DNA from: Halioglobus sp. | GTDB taxonomy: Bacteria; Pseudomonadota; Gammaproteobacteria; Pseudomonadales; Halieaceae | Length of the DNA stretch: 64,000 nt | Reading direction: 5' to 3' | Assembly: GCA_002699145.1 (NCBI GenBank) | Contig: PABK01000060.1 | Span: 124,001 to 188,000, forward strand | Part shown: in pieces, positions 34,096 through 43,036 of the stretch | Position numbering within the stretch: the stretch's first letter is position 1 | Layout: the number at the start of each line of letters is the position of its first letter | Made by a program: the position numbers and the translations under genes | The notes under the pieces: generated by a model | What the model saw: only the letters and a program-made list of their open reading frames with translations | The model's database searches: none | What the model was told of the DNA's origin: nothing

Positions 34096-35235
34096 ATGGC
34101 ACTGGTATTGAATGAAGAGCAGGTCATGCTCAAGGACGCGGCCGCGGGTTTCCTCGCCGAGAAGGCGACGGTCGCACACCAGCGGGAACTGCGCGACAGC
34201 GGCAGCGAGCGCGGCTTCGACGACGCGGTCTGGGGGGAAATGGCGGCCATGGGCTGGGCCGGTATCGCCATCCCCGAAGCATTCGGCGGACTGGGTTACG
34301 GTTACACCGGCCTTGGCCTGGTGCTGGAGCAGGTGGGGCGCAATCTCAGCGCCAGCCCACTGCAGTCCACGGTGCTGGTGGCGGCCAGCGTCATTGCCGA
34401 ACTGGGCAGCCAGGCGCAGAAGGAATCCCTGCTGGCGGCAATCGCCGCGGGTGACAAACTGGTCAGCCTGGCGCTGCAGGAGGGGCGTCACCACGCGCCG
34501 TTGCACACCGCCACCAGCGCCAGCGCCGAGGGCGACGACTACATCCTCCACGGCAACAAGGTGCTGGTAGCGGACGCCGTGGCCGCCGACAGCTTTATCG
34601 TCGTGGCGCGGACCGCGGGTGAACCGGGGGAAGCCGAGGGGCTGAGTGCTTTCCTGGTCGATGCCGGCAGCGCCGGCCTGAGCGTGGACAGGCGCAGCAT
34701 GGTCGATGCGCGCAGCGCCGGCGCCGTGGCGCTGGACGGGGTCCGGGTGCCGGCGGCAAACCTGCTCGGCACGCCGGGCGCAGCCTGGACGGGACTGGAG
34801 CGCGCCCTGGACATCGCCAACGTGGGCCTGGCGGCGGAATTGCTGGGCCTGTCCTGCGAGGCGTTCGAGCGCACGGTGGCCTACCTGCAGGAGCGCAAGC
34901 AGTTCGGCCGGGTGATCGGCTCCTTCCAGGGCCTGCAACACCGCGCGGCTGACCTGTTCGCCGAACTGGAGCTGTGCCGCTCCATCGTGCTGCAGGCGCT
35001 GCACGCCATCGACGAGGGCAGCGACCGGCTGCCGCTGCTGGCCAGCGCCGCCAAGGCCAAGCTGTGCCAGGTGGCGCAACGGGCCACCAGCGAGGGCATC
35101 CAGATGCACGGCGGTATCGGCATGACCGACGAGCACGAAATCGGCTTTTTCATCAAGCGCGCGCGGGTGGCCCAACACACGTTCGGCGACTATAACTATC
35201 ACCTGGACCGCTTCGCACAACTGAGCGGATTCTGA
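34096..35235 (+). CDS. Acyl-CoA dehydrogenase, second subunit without the EGT glutamate
   Basis: This 379-residue acyl-CoA dehydrogenase-fold protein starts 19 bases after the previous gene. The N-terminal domain (GWAGIAIPEAFGGLGYGYT) and the C-terminal FAD-contact region (YLQERKQFGRVIGSFQGLQ and EGIQMHGGIGMTDEHEIG) are good. The end reads RVAQHTFGDYNYHLDRFA instead of the RIYEGTSEIQ-like stretch, so the usual catalytic base is absent. This is the pattern of the non-catalytic partner in heteromeric FadE pairs. FAD binding may be shared across the interface with the preceding subunit. A homomeric enzyme using a different base cannot be excluded. Confidence 0.88.
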   Translation: MALVLNEEQVMLKDAAAGFLAEKATVAHQRELRDSGSERGFDDAVWGEMAAMGWAGIAIPEAFGGLGYGYTGLGLVLEQVGRNLSASPLQSTVLVAASVIAELGSQAQKESLLAAIAAGDKLVSLALQEGRHHAPLHTATSASAEGDDYILHGNKVLVADAVAADSFIVVARTAGEPGEAEGLSAFLVDAGSAGLSVDRRSMVDARSAGAVALDGVRVPAANLLGTPGAAWTGLERALDIANVGLAAELLGLSCEAFERTVAYLQERKQFGRVIGSFQGLQHRAADLFAELELCRSIVLQALHAIDEGSDRLPLLASAAKAKLCQVAQRATSEGIQMHGGIGMTDEHEIGFFIKRARVAQHTFGDYNYHLDRFAQLSGF

Positions 35236-35265
35236 CCCACAGCCACACAGGAGATTCGCTCACCG

Positions 35266-36969
35266 ATGAGCTCGGAACTGGAAGCCTTTGACGCCGCTGT
35301 CGCCAGCCTGACTTCACCCGGCCAACCCTTCGAACTGAACACGGTCACCATCGGCGGGCACGAGTACCGCAATTTCGCCAATATGCAACGCAACTTGGGC
35401 GAGTACTACCAGGTCATGCATGCCCATGCCGACAAGGACTTCGCGGTTTATCTCGACGAGCGCTACACCTTCGCCCAGGGTTACCAGCACAGCGCCGAAT
35501 TCGCCACCGCACTGCTGCGGCGTTACGGCGTGAGCAAGGGCGATCGCGTCGCCATTCTCAGCCGCAACAACCCGCAGTGGATGATGGCCTTCATCGGCAC
35601 CACCGCGGTCGGCGCGGTCGCCGTGCCGATGAACGCCTGGTGGACCACCGAGGAACTGGAGTACGGCTTCCAGGACTGTGGCGCACAGGTGGTGGTCGCC
35701 GACCGCCAGCGCATCGAGCGCCTGGCGCCGATCGCCGACAGGCTCGGGCTACGCATTATTTCCGTCGACGACTGCAGTGGGCTGGAGGTCGAGCACACCC
35801 CCTTCACCGAACTGCTCAAGGAGTTTGCCGGTAGCCCGATGCCCGAGGTCGACGTGGCGCCGGAGGACCACGCCACGATCATGTACACCTCCGGTTCCAC
35901 CGGTCACCCCAAGGGCGCGCTGTCCTCGCACCGCGGCATACTCTCCGCGCTGTGGAGCTGGATGTGCATGGGCGTGGCGACCAGGATAGCCGGCAGCCAG
36001 GAGGTGCGAGACCAGGAATTGCCGCCGGTGGCGCTGGTCACCATCCCGTTGTTTCACTGTACCGGCAGCCATTCCGCCTTCCTGCTCTCGCTGATCGTCG
36101 GCCGTACCATGGTGATCATGCACAAGTGGGACGCGCAGGAGGCCCTGCGGCTCATCGAGCGGGAAAAGGTGACCTGGTTCAACGGTGTGCCGACGATGTC
36201 TGCCGAACTGCAGGCGGCGGCGGAGACCACGGAGCGCGATATCTCCTCGCTCACGGAAATCATGGCCGGGGGCGCGGCGCGCCCGCCGGAGCAGGTGAGA
36301 AAAATTACCGGCACGTTCAAGAAATCCGCCCCCGGCATCGGCTGGGGCCTGACCGAAACGAATGCCCTGGGGGCGGTCAACGCCGGCGCCTTCTACGTGG
36401 CGCGACCGGACAGCACAGGCCGCGCGGTGCCGGCGGTCACCGACTTCAAGATCATCGACGAGCACGGCCGGGAACTGCCGGCGGGAGAGAAGGGCGAAAT
36501 CTGCGTCAAATCGCCGGTCAACGTGCTCGGCTACTGGAACAAGCCCGAGGCGACCGCCGAGGCGTTTATAGACGGCTGGTTCCACACCGGTGACGTGGCC
36601 TACATGGACGAGGACGGCTTCGTCTATATCGTCGACCGGATCAAGGAAATCATCATTCGCGGCGGCGAAAATATCAGCTGCCTGGAAGTGGAGGCGGCAA
36701 TCTACAAGCACCCGGCGGTCTACGAGGCGGCGGTGTTCGGCTTGCCCGACGAGCGCCTGGGCGAAATCGTCGGCGCCGCGATTGTGCCCAGGGAGGGAGA
36801 GACCCTGGACGTCGACGAACTGCGTGCATTCCTCGCCGACCACCTGGCCGGCTTCAAGATCCCGACGCAGGTGTTCCTGCGCGACGAGCAATTGCCGCGC
36901 ATCGCCTCGGGCAAGATATTCAAACGCCAGCTCAAGGCCGACTACGCCGCCGAACTCGGCCTGGCGTGA
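35266..36969 (+). CDS. Acyl-CoA synthetase (AMP-forming, FadD-like)
   Basis: This 567-residue ligase activates a carboxylic acid with ATP and CoA through an acyl-adenylate. The P-loop-like motif is TIMYTSGSTGHPKGA (near residue 206), the A5-type motif is GWGLTETNA, the adenylate-binding motif is DGWFHTGDVAYMDEDG with IVDRIKEIIIRGGENI, and the C-terminal catalytic lysine is in PRIASGKIFKRQL. It lies 30 bases after the dehydrogenase subunit and feeds the operon with its CoA substrate. Chain length or ring nature of the acid cannot be judged from sequence, but its partners resemble those of steroid or isoprenoid side-chain catabolism. Confidence 0.92.
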   Translation: MSSELEAFDAAVASLTSPGQPFELNTVTIGGHEYRNFANMQRNLGEYYQVMHAHADKDFAVYLDERYTFAQGYQHSAEFATALLRRYGVSKGDRVAILSRNNPQWMMAFIGTTAVGAVAVPMNAWWTTEELEYGFQDCGAQVVVADRQRIERLAPIADRLGLRIISVDDCSGLEVEHTPFTELLKEFAGSPMPEVDVAPEDHATIMYTSGSTGHPKGALSSHRGILSALWSWMCMGVATRIAGSQEVRDQELPPVALVTIPLFHCTGSHSAFLLSLIVGRTMVIMHKWDAQEALRLIEREKVTWFNGVPTMSAELQAAAETTERDISSLTEIMAGGAARPPEQVRKITGTFKKSAPGIGWGLTETNALGAVNAGAFYVARPDSTGRAVPAVTDFKIIDEHGRELPAGEKGEICVKSPVNVLGYWNKPEATAEAFIDGWFHTGDVAYMDEDGFVYIVDRIKEIIIRGGENISCLEVEAAIYKHPAVYEAAVFGLPDERLGEIVGAAIVPREGETLDVDELRAFLADHLAGFKIPTQVFLRDEQLPRIASGKIFKRQLKADYAAELGLA

Positions 36970-36970
36970 C

Positions 36971-37130
36971 ACGAGTCGATACGTCATCCCCGCGCAAGCG
37001 GGGATCCAGCGCACAGTACGTCATCCCCGCGTAAGCGGGGAACCAGTACACGAGTCGATACGTCATCCCCGCGCAAGCGGGGAACCAGTACACGAGTCGA
37101 TACGTCATCCCCGCGCAAGCGGGGATCCAG
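36971..37130. repeat. REP-like palindromic repeat cluster 1 (four copies)
   Basis: Four copies of a unit built on GTCATCCCCGCGCAAGCGGG plus GATCCAG or GAACCAG fill the gap between two genes of the same operon. Three copies are preceded by ACGAGTCGATAC, and one lacks that part. Each copy can fold as CCCCGC-(N4)-GCGGGG. The same core recurs at 44079-44113 and, with ATTCC/GGAAT variation, at 45432-45487. Confidence 0.85.
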
Positions 37131-37169
37131 TGAACAAACCGCCGCCGCAAGCGGCCCAAGGAGCAAACC

Positions 37170-38426
37170 ATGGACCTGGGAATCAGCCAGAAAGTCGCCC
37201 CCCTGCTGGACGAGGTAAGGCGTTTCATCGACGACGAAATCCTGCCGGTGGAAATGGACTACTACGCCGATATCGCCGTGGGTGATCGCTGGGAGTTCAC
37301 CGAGCGCCAGACCGAAATCCGCGAGGGCCTGAAGGAAAAGGCCAGGGCGAAGGGCCTGTGGAATTTCTTCCTGACCGAGGGCGAACACAGCGCCGGCCTG
37401 AATACCGTGGAGTACGCCTACCTCGCCGAGGAGATGGGCAAGTCACACCTGGCCGCGGAGGTGTTCAACTGCGCGGCGCCTGACACCGGCAATATGGAAG
37501 TGCTGGCCAAGTACGGCAGCGAGGCGCAGAAGGCGCAGTGGCTGGAGCCTTTGCTCAACGGCGAGATCCGCTCCGCGTTCGCCATGACCGAACCGGGCGT
37601 GGCCTCCTCGGACGCGACGAACATCTCCACCAGCGCGGTGCTCGACGGTGACGAATGGGTCATCAACGGCGAGAAACACTATATCTCCGGCGCTGGCGAT
37701 CCGCGCTGCAAGATCATGATCGTCATGGTCAAGACCGACCCGGACGCCCCCAAGCACCTGCAGCAGTCGCAAATCCTGGTGCCCATGGAGACCCCGGGAG
37801 TGGAAAACCTGCGCCCGATGAATGTCTTTTCCATGGACGACGCGCCCCACGGCCACATGCACCAGCGCTACACCGATGTGCGCGTGCCCAGGGACAACAT
37901 CATCCTGGGTCCGGGCCGCGGCTTCGAAATCTCCCAGGGCCGCCTCGGTCCCGGCCGCATCCACCACTGCATGCGCGCCATTGGCGCCGCGGAGAAGGCC
38001 CTGCAGCTGTTGTGCGAACGCTCCGTATCGCGCGTCGCCTTCGGCAAGCCGCTGGCGCGCCTGGGCGGCAATATCGACATCATCGCCAACGCGCGCATGG
38101 ACATCGAGCAGGCGCGGCTGCTGACGCTGAAAACCGCGTGGATGATGGACAACGTCGACCCGAAGGAGGCGCGGGTGTGGATTTCCATGATCAAGACCGC
38201 CGTGCCCAATATCTCCATCCGTATCGTCGACGAGGCGATCCAGGTTTTCGGCGCGCTGGGCGTGTCCCAGGACACGCCGCTGGCCAACATGTACATGGCC
38301 CAGCGCACATTGCGCCTGGCGGACGGGCCGGACGCGGTGCACCGCATGGTGGTGGGCCGGCAGGAACTGAAAAAGTACCTCGGGGAGCAGAAAAACGAGG
38401 TCAGCGCGACTTTCCGCGACGGCTGA
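37170..38426 (+). CDS. Acyl-CoA dehydrogenase, ACAD10/11-like
   Basis: This 418-residue enzyme belongs to the acyl-CoA dehydrogenase branch related to eukaryotic ACAD10/11. Typical parts are MTEPGVASSDATNIST, the long beta domain WVINGEKHYISGAGDP, RVAFGKPLARLGGN, and the C-terminal LRLADGPDAVHRMVVGR. In this branch an Asp in ADGPD stands where others have the catalytic Glu, so the residue is acidic but different. It follows the synthetase after the 200-bp repeat cluster and probably shares its transcript. It may act on a later, shorter or branched intermediate than the heteromeric pair. Confidence 0.9.
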   Translation: MDLGISQKVAPLLDEVRRFIDDEILPVEMDYYADIAVGDRWEFTERQTEIREGLKEKARAKGLWNFFLTEGEHSAGLNTVEYAYLAEEMGKSHLAAEVFNCAAPDTGNMEVLAKYGSEAQKAQWLEPLLNGEIRSAFAMTEPGVASSDATNISTSAVLDGDEWVINGEKHYISGAGDPRCKIMIVMVKTDPDAPKHLQQSQILVPMETPGVENLRPMNVFSMDDAPHGHMHQRYTDVRVPRDNIILGPGRGFEISQGRLGPGRIHHCMRAIGAAEKALQLLCERSVSRVAFGKPLARLGGNIDIIANARMDIEQARLLTLKTAWMMDNVDPKEARVWISMIKTAVPNISIRIVDEAIQVFGALGVSQDTPLANMYMAQRTLRLADGPDAVHRMVVGRQELKKYLGEQKNEVSATFRDG

Positions 38427-38476
38427 AGACCTGCGCCTTGCAGACGGCGGGGGATTGATTTACATTCAGGCTGACT

Positions 38477-38492
38477 ATGACCGCGCGGTCAT
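38477..38492. promoter_or_regulatory. 16-bp perfect palindrome, TetR-type operator candidate
   Basis: ATGACCGCGCGGTCAT is a perfect 16-bp palindrome about 127 bases before the TonB receptor start. TGACCG-CGGTCA arms of this kind are typical of TetR-family operators. An AT-richer stretch (TGATTTACATTC) lies directly upstream. Which regulator binds is unknown; the only TetR gene in this window is at 58009-58659. Confidence 0.6.
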
Positions 38493-38618
38493 TATGTTCT
38501 GCCACCTCCCCGCCGCTGCTTCCCCGGGCGTGCGCAGAACCGCGAGAGCGGGCGCCCGTGCCGCGACAGTATCGACACCGCGCGTCTAACAGACATAACA
38601 ATACGAACGGTGAGTGGT

Positions 38619-41054
38619 ATGAACGCAGTTTCCCGGGGTCGCGCCACCCTGACAGGCGCCGCTGTCCTTGTCCTTTCCCTGCCCACCGCACCCGACGCGG
38701 AGGCGGCGCTGGAAGAGATCATCGTCACCGCCACCAAGCGAGAGACCTCGCTGATGGAGACCGCGGCGTCGCTGAGTGCTTTCGACGGCAGCGCGTTTGA
38801 CCTGTACGGCATCGAGGGCAGTCGCGATCTCGTGGCGCGCACCCCCTCACTGACCATCACCACGTTCCGCGTCGCCATCCGCGGTGTGGGCCGTCCCAAC
38901 CTGGCGGTCGGCTCCGAACCGGGCATCGGTATTTACTGGGACGATGTCTACAACACCGAAAACGGGGTGTTCAATTACGCGCGCTATATGGATATCGACC
39001 GTATCGAAGTGCTGCGCGGACCGCAGGGCACCCTGTACGGGCGCAATTCCATCGGCGGCGCCATCAAATTCGTCAGCAAACGGCCGAGCAGCGAGTGGTC
39101 GGGCCGCGTGACCGGCGAGTTGAGCAACTACGACGGGCGCCTGGCGCAGGGCTACGTCAGCGGGCCCCTCACCGATGACCTGGGCATGTTCGCCGGCGTA
39201 TCCAAGTACGAGCGCGAGGGCTTCCAGGAAAACCACTTCAACGGGCGCGATTACGGCCAGGACGATACCTTGTACGGTACCTTTGGCTTCGAGCACCGCA
39301 GCACGGAGAACTGGACCAACAACCTCAAGGTGATCGGCGTCGATCGCGGCTACCGCCAGGACAACGGTTACATTCTGGAACCCTACAAGCGCGACCTGCA
39401 GCAGGTGACGACCGATATCAATACCGGGGAAATTCTCGGTTTCCCGGGTATGTTCGCCAGCCAGAACTTCGTCAACATGCGCCAGGGCCTGCAGGTGGAA
39501 AACCCCTCCTTGCGCGACGAGGACAAGGTGCGCATCGACACCGATCCCGACCTCAGGAACGATCGCTGGGCGGCGTTTTTCAGCAGCGAGTACAGCGGCG
39601 ACAATTACGCGCTGAAGTACACCTTCGGCTACTCCAAGTACTGGTTCGATACGCGTACCGACGCCGATGCCAGCGTTGCCTCGGATTCGGGCGTGGACTG
39701 GTCGCAGCTGCTGTGGTTCGGCCAACCCGTGTCACAGCTTTCCGGGCTGGAGTTTCTCCAGGACAACCCTGTCACACCGGCCGATATGACCTACAACGTC
39801 AACCAGGAAGCACAGTTCTCCTCGCACGAGTTGCAGTACACGTCCAACTGGGACAGCGATTTTGCGCTGCTCGCGGGGCTGTATTACTACCACAGTGACG
39901 AAGAACAGGTCGTGTCCTTTCGCGAGTTCAACGACGAGTTGATCGAGGTATACCGCTACTTTTCCCAGTTCGTCTCGGGCACGGTCAGCGACGACAATTT
40001 CCTCTACCGCGGCGAGGCCAATGTCGATACGCGCAACTACGCCGCTTACGGGCAACTGAGCTGGGACTGGCGCGAAGACACCGTGCTCACCGCGGGCCTG
40101 CGCTACTCCTACGACGAGAAGAAGGGCAACGACAACACCTTCGTGCAGTACGTGGGTGACGCCGACGACCCGGTGGTGTTCCGCGCGCAGGACGATGACT
40201 GGGACAAGTTCACCTGGCGCCTGGGCGTGGATCATTTCCTCTCCGAGGGCCACTTCCTCTACGGCTTCGTCGCCACCGGCTATCGCTCGGGAGGATTCAA
40301 CTTCCAGAAGCCCACGTCCAGCACCGATGTGGACGTGGTCAAGCCGGAGTCGATTACCTCCTACGAGGTCGGCTACAAGGGCATGTTCTGGGACAACCGC
40401 GCCAACCTGTCTGCTTCGGCGTACTACTACGACTACGAGGACCTGCAAGTGCTCAAGCAGGATGTGGTCAACGGTATCGGCCTGAACACCTTCGTCAACG
40501 CCGACCAGGCCGAGGCCTGGGGGGTGGAACTGGAAGGCAGGGTGCAGTTCGCCGACGACTGGCTGTTCAGCGCCACCTATTCCTGGAATGATTCCGAGTA
40601 CGAGGAGTTCCTCACCAAGGACGCCAATGCCTGCACCCTCGGGCCGGTGGCGCAGGGCAATCCCCAGGACGACCTGTGTACACAGGACCTGGACCTGGCG
40701 GGCAACCAGTTCCCGCTGATGCCCGAGCACAAGGCCTCGGCCAACCTGACCTACTTCTGGGACATGTTCGACCTGAACTGGTCCGCCACAACGTCCTGGT
40801 ACTACACCGGCAGTTCCTGGGGCACGGCGTTCAACAACCCGCAGTACGACGATTTCGACAGCTACGACACCTGGGACGCGCGTCTGACCGCCGCCACGGC
40901 CGACATGAAGTGGCAGGTAACCGGGTTTGTGCGCAACATCGAGGACGACCGCGAAATCACCGCGGTGGGGCGGCCCAGCACGGTGACGCAGAATCCGCAG
41001 TACACTCTGCTGGCGCCGCGGATCTACGGCGTGAGTGTGGACTACACGTTCTGA
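38619..41054 (+). CDS. TonB-dependent outer-membrane receptor
   Basis: This 811-residue receptor starts at ATG 38619 (a GTG at 38610 is a weaker alternative). The signal peptide ends near APDAEA, followed by ALEEIIVTATKRETSLMETA. The plug carries VLRGPQGTLYGRNSIGGAI, and the barrel ends YGVSVDYTF. The SLMETAASLSAF and TTFRVAIRGVGRPNL stretches set it slightly apart from the other RGPQGT receptors here. It lies between the two beta-oxidation operons and behind a palindromic operator, and it converges with the Rieske oxygenase. Uptake of the island's hydrophobic substrate is a reasonable guess. Confidence 0.9.
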   Translation: MNAVSRGRATLTGAAVLVLSLPTAPDAEAALEEIIVTATKRETSLMETAASLSAFDGSAFDLYGIEGSRDLVARTPSLTITTFRVAIRGVGRPNLAVGSEPGIGIYWDDVYNTENGVFNYARYMDIDRIEVLRGPQGTLYGRNSIGGAIKFVSKRPSSEWSGRVTGELSNYDGRLAQGYVSGPLTDDLGMFAGVSKYEREGFQENHFNGRDYGQDDTLYGTFGFEHRSTENWTNNLKVIGVDRGYRQDNGYILEPYKRDLQQVTTDINTGEILGFPGMFASQNFVNMRQGLQVENPSLRDEDKVRIDTDPDLRNDRWAAFFSSEYSGDNYALKYTFGYSKYWFDTRTDADASVASDSGVDWSQLLWFGQPVSQLSGLEFLQDNPVTPADMTYNVNQEAQFSSHELQYTSNWDSDFALLAGLYYYHSDEEQVVSFREFNDELIEVYRYFSQFVSGTVSDDNFLYRGEANVDTRNYAAYGQLSWDWREDTVLTAGLRYSYDEKKGNDNTFVQYVGDADDPVVFRAQDDDWDKFTWRLGVDHFLSEGHFLYGFVATGYRSGGFNFQKPTSSTDVDVVKPESITSYEVGYKGMFWDNRANLSASAYYYDYEDLQVLKQDVVNGIGLNTFVNADQAEAWGVELEGRVQFADDWLFSATYSWNDSEYEEFLTKDANACTLGPVAQGNPQDDLCTQDLDLAGNQFPLMPEHKASANLTYFWDMFDLNWSATTSWYYTGSSWGTAFNNPQYDDFDSYDTWDARLTAATADMKWQVTGFVRNIEDDREITAVGRPSTVTQNPQYTLLAPRIYGVSVDYTF

Positions 41055-41114
41055 TTGCCGCGGACTGACGCCCGCGCTTTAGCGCTTCCCGCACAAGCCG
41101 TATGGCGGCGCGGC

Positions 41115-42257
41115 TCACACATCGGCAATCTCGCGCTCGATGATCTCGTGGAAGCGTACCGCGGCCTCCTCCAGCCCGCCGAACAGCAGGGCCTGATTTG
41201 CCCCGGAGTCGATGCCACGCTGGGTGCCCACCGCGACGAACACGTCCTCCGCGGCGAATACACCCTCGTCGATGAGCTTGAATGAACGGCGGAAATGGTC
41301 GCGCTCCTGCTCGGACTTCGGCGGCTCCCGGGTCAGCATGGAATGCACGAACAGCGTGCGGTCCGGCGCCTGCGGGAACAGGCTGATCACGGCCGGGTAG
41401 TCGGGCTGGAACACCAGTACCGAGCCGGGGAACACGGTGTAGGAGAAGGTCGCGTGGCGGCGCAGGTCCAGCTCCTCGTCCGCCAGTGCCGGCGCCTCCT
41501 CGATCTCGTTGCGCGCCACTGCCGAGCGCGTGTGATCGCCGATCAGGTCGCTCTCGGCCAGCGCATCCGGGAAGAACTGGCCGACGGTGTCCTTGTGCAA
41601 CCGGGTTACGTGGTAGGCGTCCAGGAAAGCGTCCTGGATCAGTTTCCAGTTGGCCTGGACGCTGCGCACGCTCTGCTCGCAGAAGTGGTAGTCGGCCAGG
41701 TCGAAGGCGTCCAGGTCCTCGCCCAGCCCCGCCAGGTGGGTATCGAGGTCCAGGCTGCCCTCGACCTGTACCCAGATCAGCCCGTGGCGCACCTCGGTCG
41801 CGACCGGCGCCAGGCCCAGGGTGTCCGCGTCCAGAGCGGTGAACATCTCCTGTCGCGGTATGTTGCGCAGGGTTCCATCCAGGCCGTAGGTCCACTGGTG
41901 GTAGGGGCAGACCAGTGAGCGCAGCCGCGTACAGCCTTGCTCCTGCACCAGGCGCATGCCGCGGTGGCGGCAGACATTTTTGAAGGTGGCCAGACTGCCC
42001 TGCCTGTCGCGCAGGGTAATCAGCGGCAGGCCCAGCCAGTCCCAGACCAGCGCGTCCCCCGCGGCAGGCAGTTGCGAGGCGTGGCCGAGGACTAGCGGTC
42101 GGCGCCGGAACAGGCGCTGCCGCTCACGCTGAAACCGCGCGGGGTCGCTATAGGCGGTCACGGGTATCTCGTGGCGGCAGGCCCGCGGTCCCGGGGCCTT
42201 GCCCTCCACGCGTTGCGCCAGCCTGCGCAGCAGCGCTGCCGGCCCTGTCTGTGTCAT
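41115..42257 (-). CDS. Rieske non-haem iron oxygenase, large subunit
   Basis: This 380-residue oxygenase component hydroxylates or demethylates a hydrophobic ring or amine using electrons from a separate reductase. The Rieske [2Fe-2S] ligands are C96, H98, C117 and H120 (CRHRG and CPYHQW). The mononuclear iron site has D213, H216 and H221 in QDAFLDAYHVTRLH, and the likely third ligand is an Asp in FAAEDVFVAVGTQRGIDSG. The start at 42257 is set by a GGAGA ribosome-binding site. No ferredoxin or reductase gene lies nearby, so electron partners must be elsewhere. It is divergent from the MaoC operon across promoter module B. Relatives include choline/carnitine-type and sterol-type Rieske oxygenases; which one is not decidable here. 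Confidence 0.9.
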   Translation of the reverse strand: MTQTGPAALLRRLAQRVEGKAPGPRACRHEIPVTAYSDPARFQRERQRLFRRRPLVLGHASQLPAAGDALVWDWLGLPLITLRDRQGSLATFKNVCRHRGMRLVQEQGCTRLRSLVCPYHQWTYGLDGTLRNIPRQEMFTALDADTLGLAPVATEVRHGLIWVQVEGSLDLDTHLAGLGEDLDAFDLADYHFCEQSVRSVQANWKLIQDAFLDAYHVTRLHKDTVGQFFPDALAESDLIGDHTRSAVARNEIEEAPALADEELDLRRHATFSYTVFPGSVLVFQPDYPAVISLFPQAPDRTLFVHSMLTREPPKSEQERDHFRRSFKLIDEGVFAAEDVFVAVGTQRGIDSGANQALLFGGLEEAAVRFHEIIEREIADV

Positions 42258-42324
42258 CGGCGTCTCCGGCTGCCCGTGTATGGCTCCATTACAGGGCAGC
42301 ATAGCAGGCCGGGGAGGCCAGATA

Positions 42325-42361
42325 ATACTTGAATGGACTAAATACATACTGTATGTTCAAA
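42325..42361 (+). promoter_or_regulatory. Promoter/operator module B of the MaoC operon
   Basis: TTGAAT (42329-42334), a 17-base spacer and TATGTT (42352-42357) repeat the design of the module at 32744-32780, with 31 of 37 bases identical. It contains the same CATACTGTATG core. It lies about 155 bases before the MaoC gene and 68 bases upstream of the divergent Rieske gene, so a bound regulator could affect both. Confidence 0.75.
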
Positions 42362-42516
42362 TCCCTTTTTTGGGCGGACGCCAGCGCCGCGCTTCCCCGG
42401 GTGACTCTCGAACGGCAGCGACAGCCGGTGCAGCCATCCTGCACGGATACGGTGAAATGCGTCAGCTCGACTACACTTGAAAACTTCTCCACACACCTAC
42501 TGACGAGGATCACGCC

Positions 42517-42981
42517 ATGGCTGTAAAAGTCGTACCCAAGGAAGAGATGCTGGATCACATCGGCACCAGGTTCGAGCCCAGCGAATGGATCGAAATCGAC
42601 CAGGACCGCATCAACACCTTTGCCGACTGCACCGAGGATCACCAGTTTATCCACGTCGATGAAGAAGCGGCCAAGGCCACGCCCTTTGGCGGGACCATCG
42701 CGCACGGCTTTCTCACCCTGTCCCTGCTGTCGAAGATGGCTGAGGGCAACGGCATTGTTCCCGAGAACGTGGTGATGGGCCTGAACTACGGCTTCGACAA
42801 GGTGCGCTTCCTGGCGCCGGTGCGCGCGGGCAAGCGCGTGCGCGCGAACACCGAAATCGCCGATATCACGGCAAAGGACGGCAATCGCTTCCTGGTCAAG
42901 CAGGCCATTACGGTCGAAATCGAGGGCGAGGAGACGCCCGCCCTGGTCGCCGAGTGGCTGACCATGGTCATCGCCGGCTGA
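42517..42981 (+). CDS. MaoC-like (R)-specific enoyl-CoA hydratase
   Basis: This 154-residue single hot-dog protein hydrates trans-2-enoyl-CoA to (R)-3-hydroxyacyl-CoA. The active-site pair is D41 and H46 within FADCTEDHQFIHVDEEAA, and the cofactor-side segment is FGGTIAHGFLTLSLL. These fit the hydratase-2 motif. The stereochemistry matches the next gene, a dehydrogenase of the D-specific MFE-2 type, so the two form the hydration and oxidation steps of one (R)-specific beta-oxidation branch. It is the first gene after promoter module B and lies 55 bases before the SDR gene. Confidence 0.9.
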   Translation: MAVKVVPKEEMLDHIGTRFEPSEWIEIDQDRINTFADCTEDHQFIHVDEEAAKATPFGGTIAHGFLTLSLLSKMAEGNGIVPENVVMGLNYGFDKVRFLAPVRAGKRVRANTEIADITAKDGNRFLVKQAITVEIEGEETPALVAEWLTMVIAG

Positions 42982-43036
42982 GTGCTTTTTCACACGAGAA
43001 TTTTCTACCCGGATTGCTAGCAAGAGGAAATCAGAC

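Noticed and set aside
36971-37130. Possible CRISPR array
   Set aside because: The repeats are palindromic REP-like units with near-identical, irregular gaps rather than unique spacers of constant length, and there are no cas genes.
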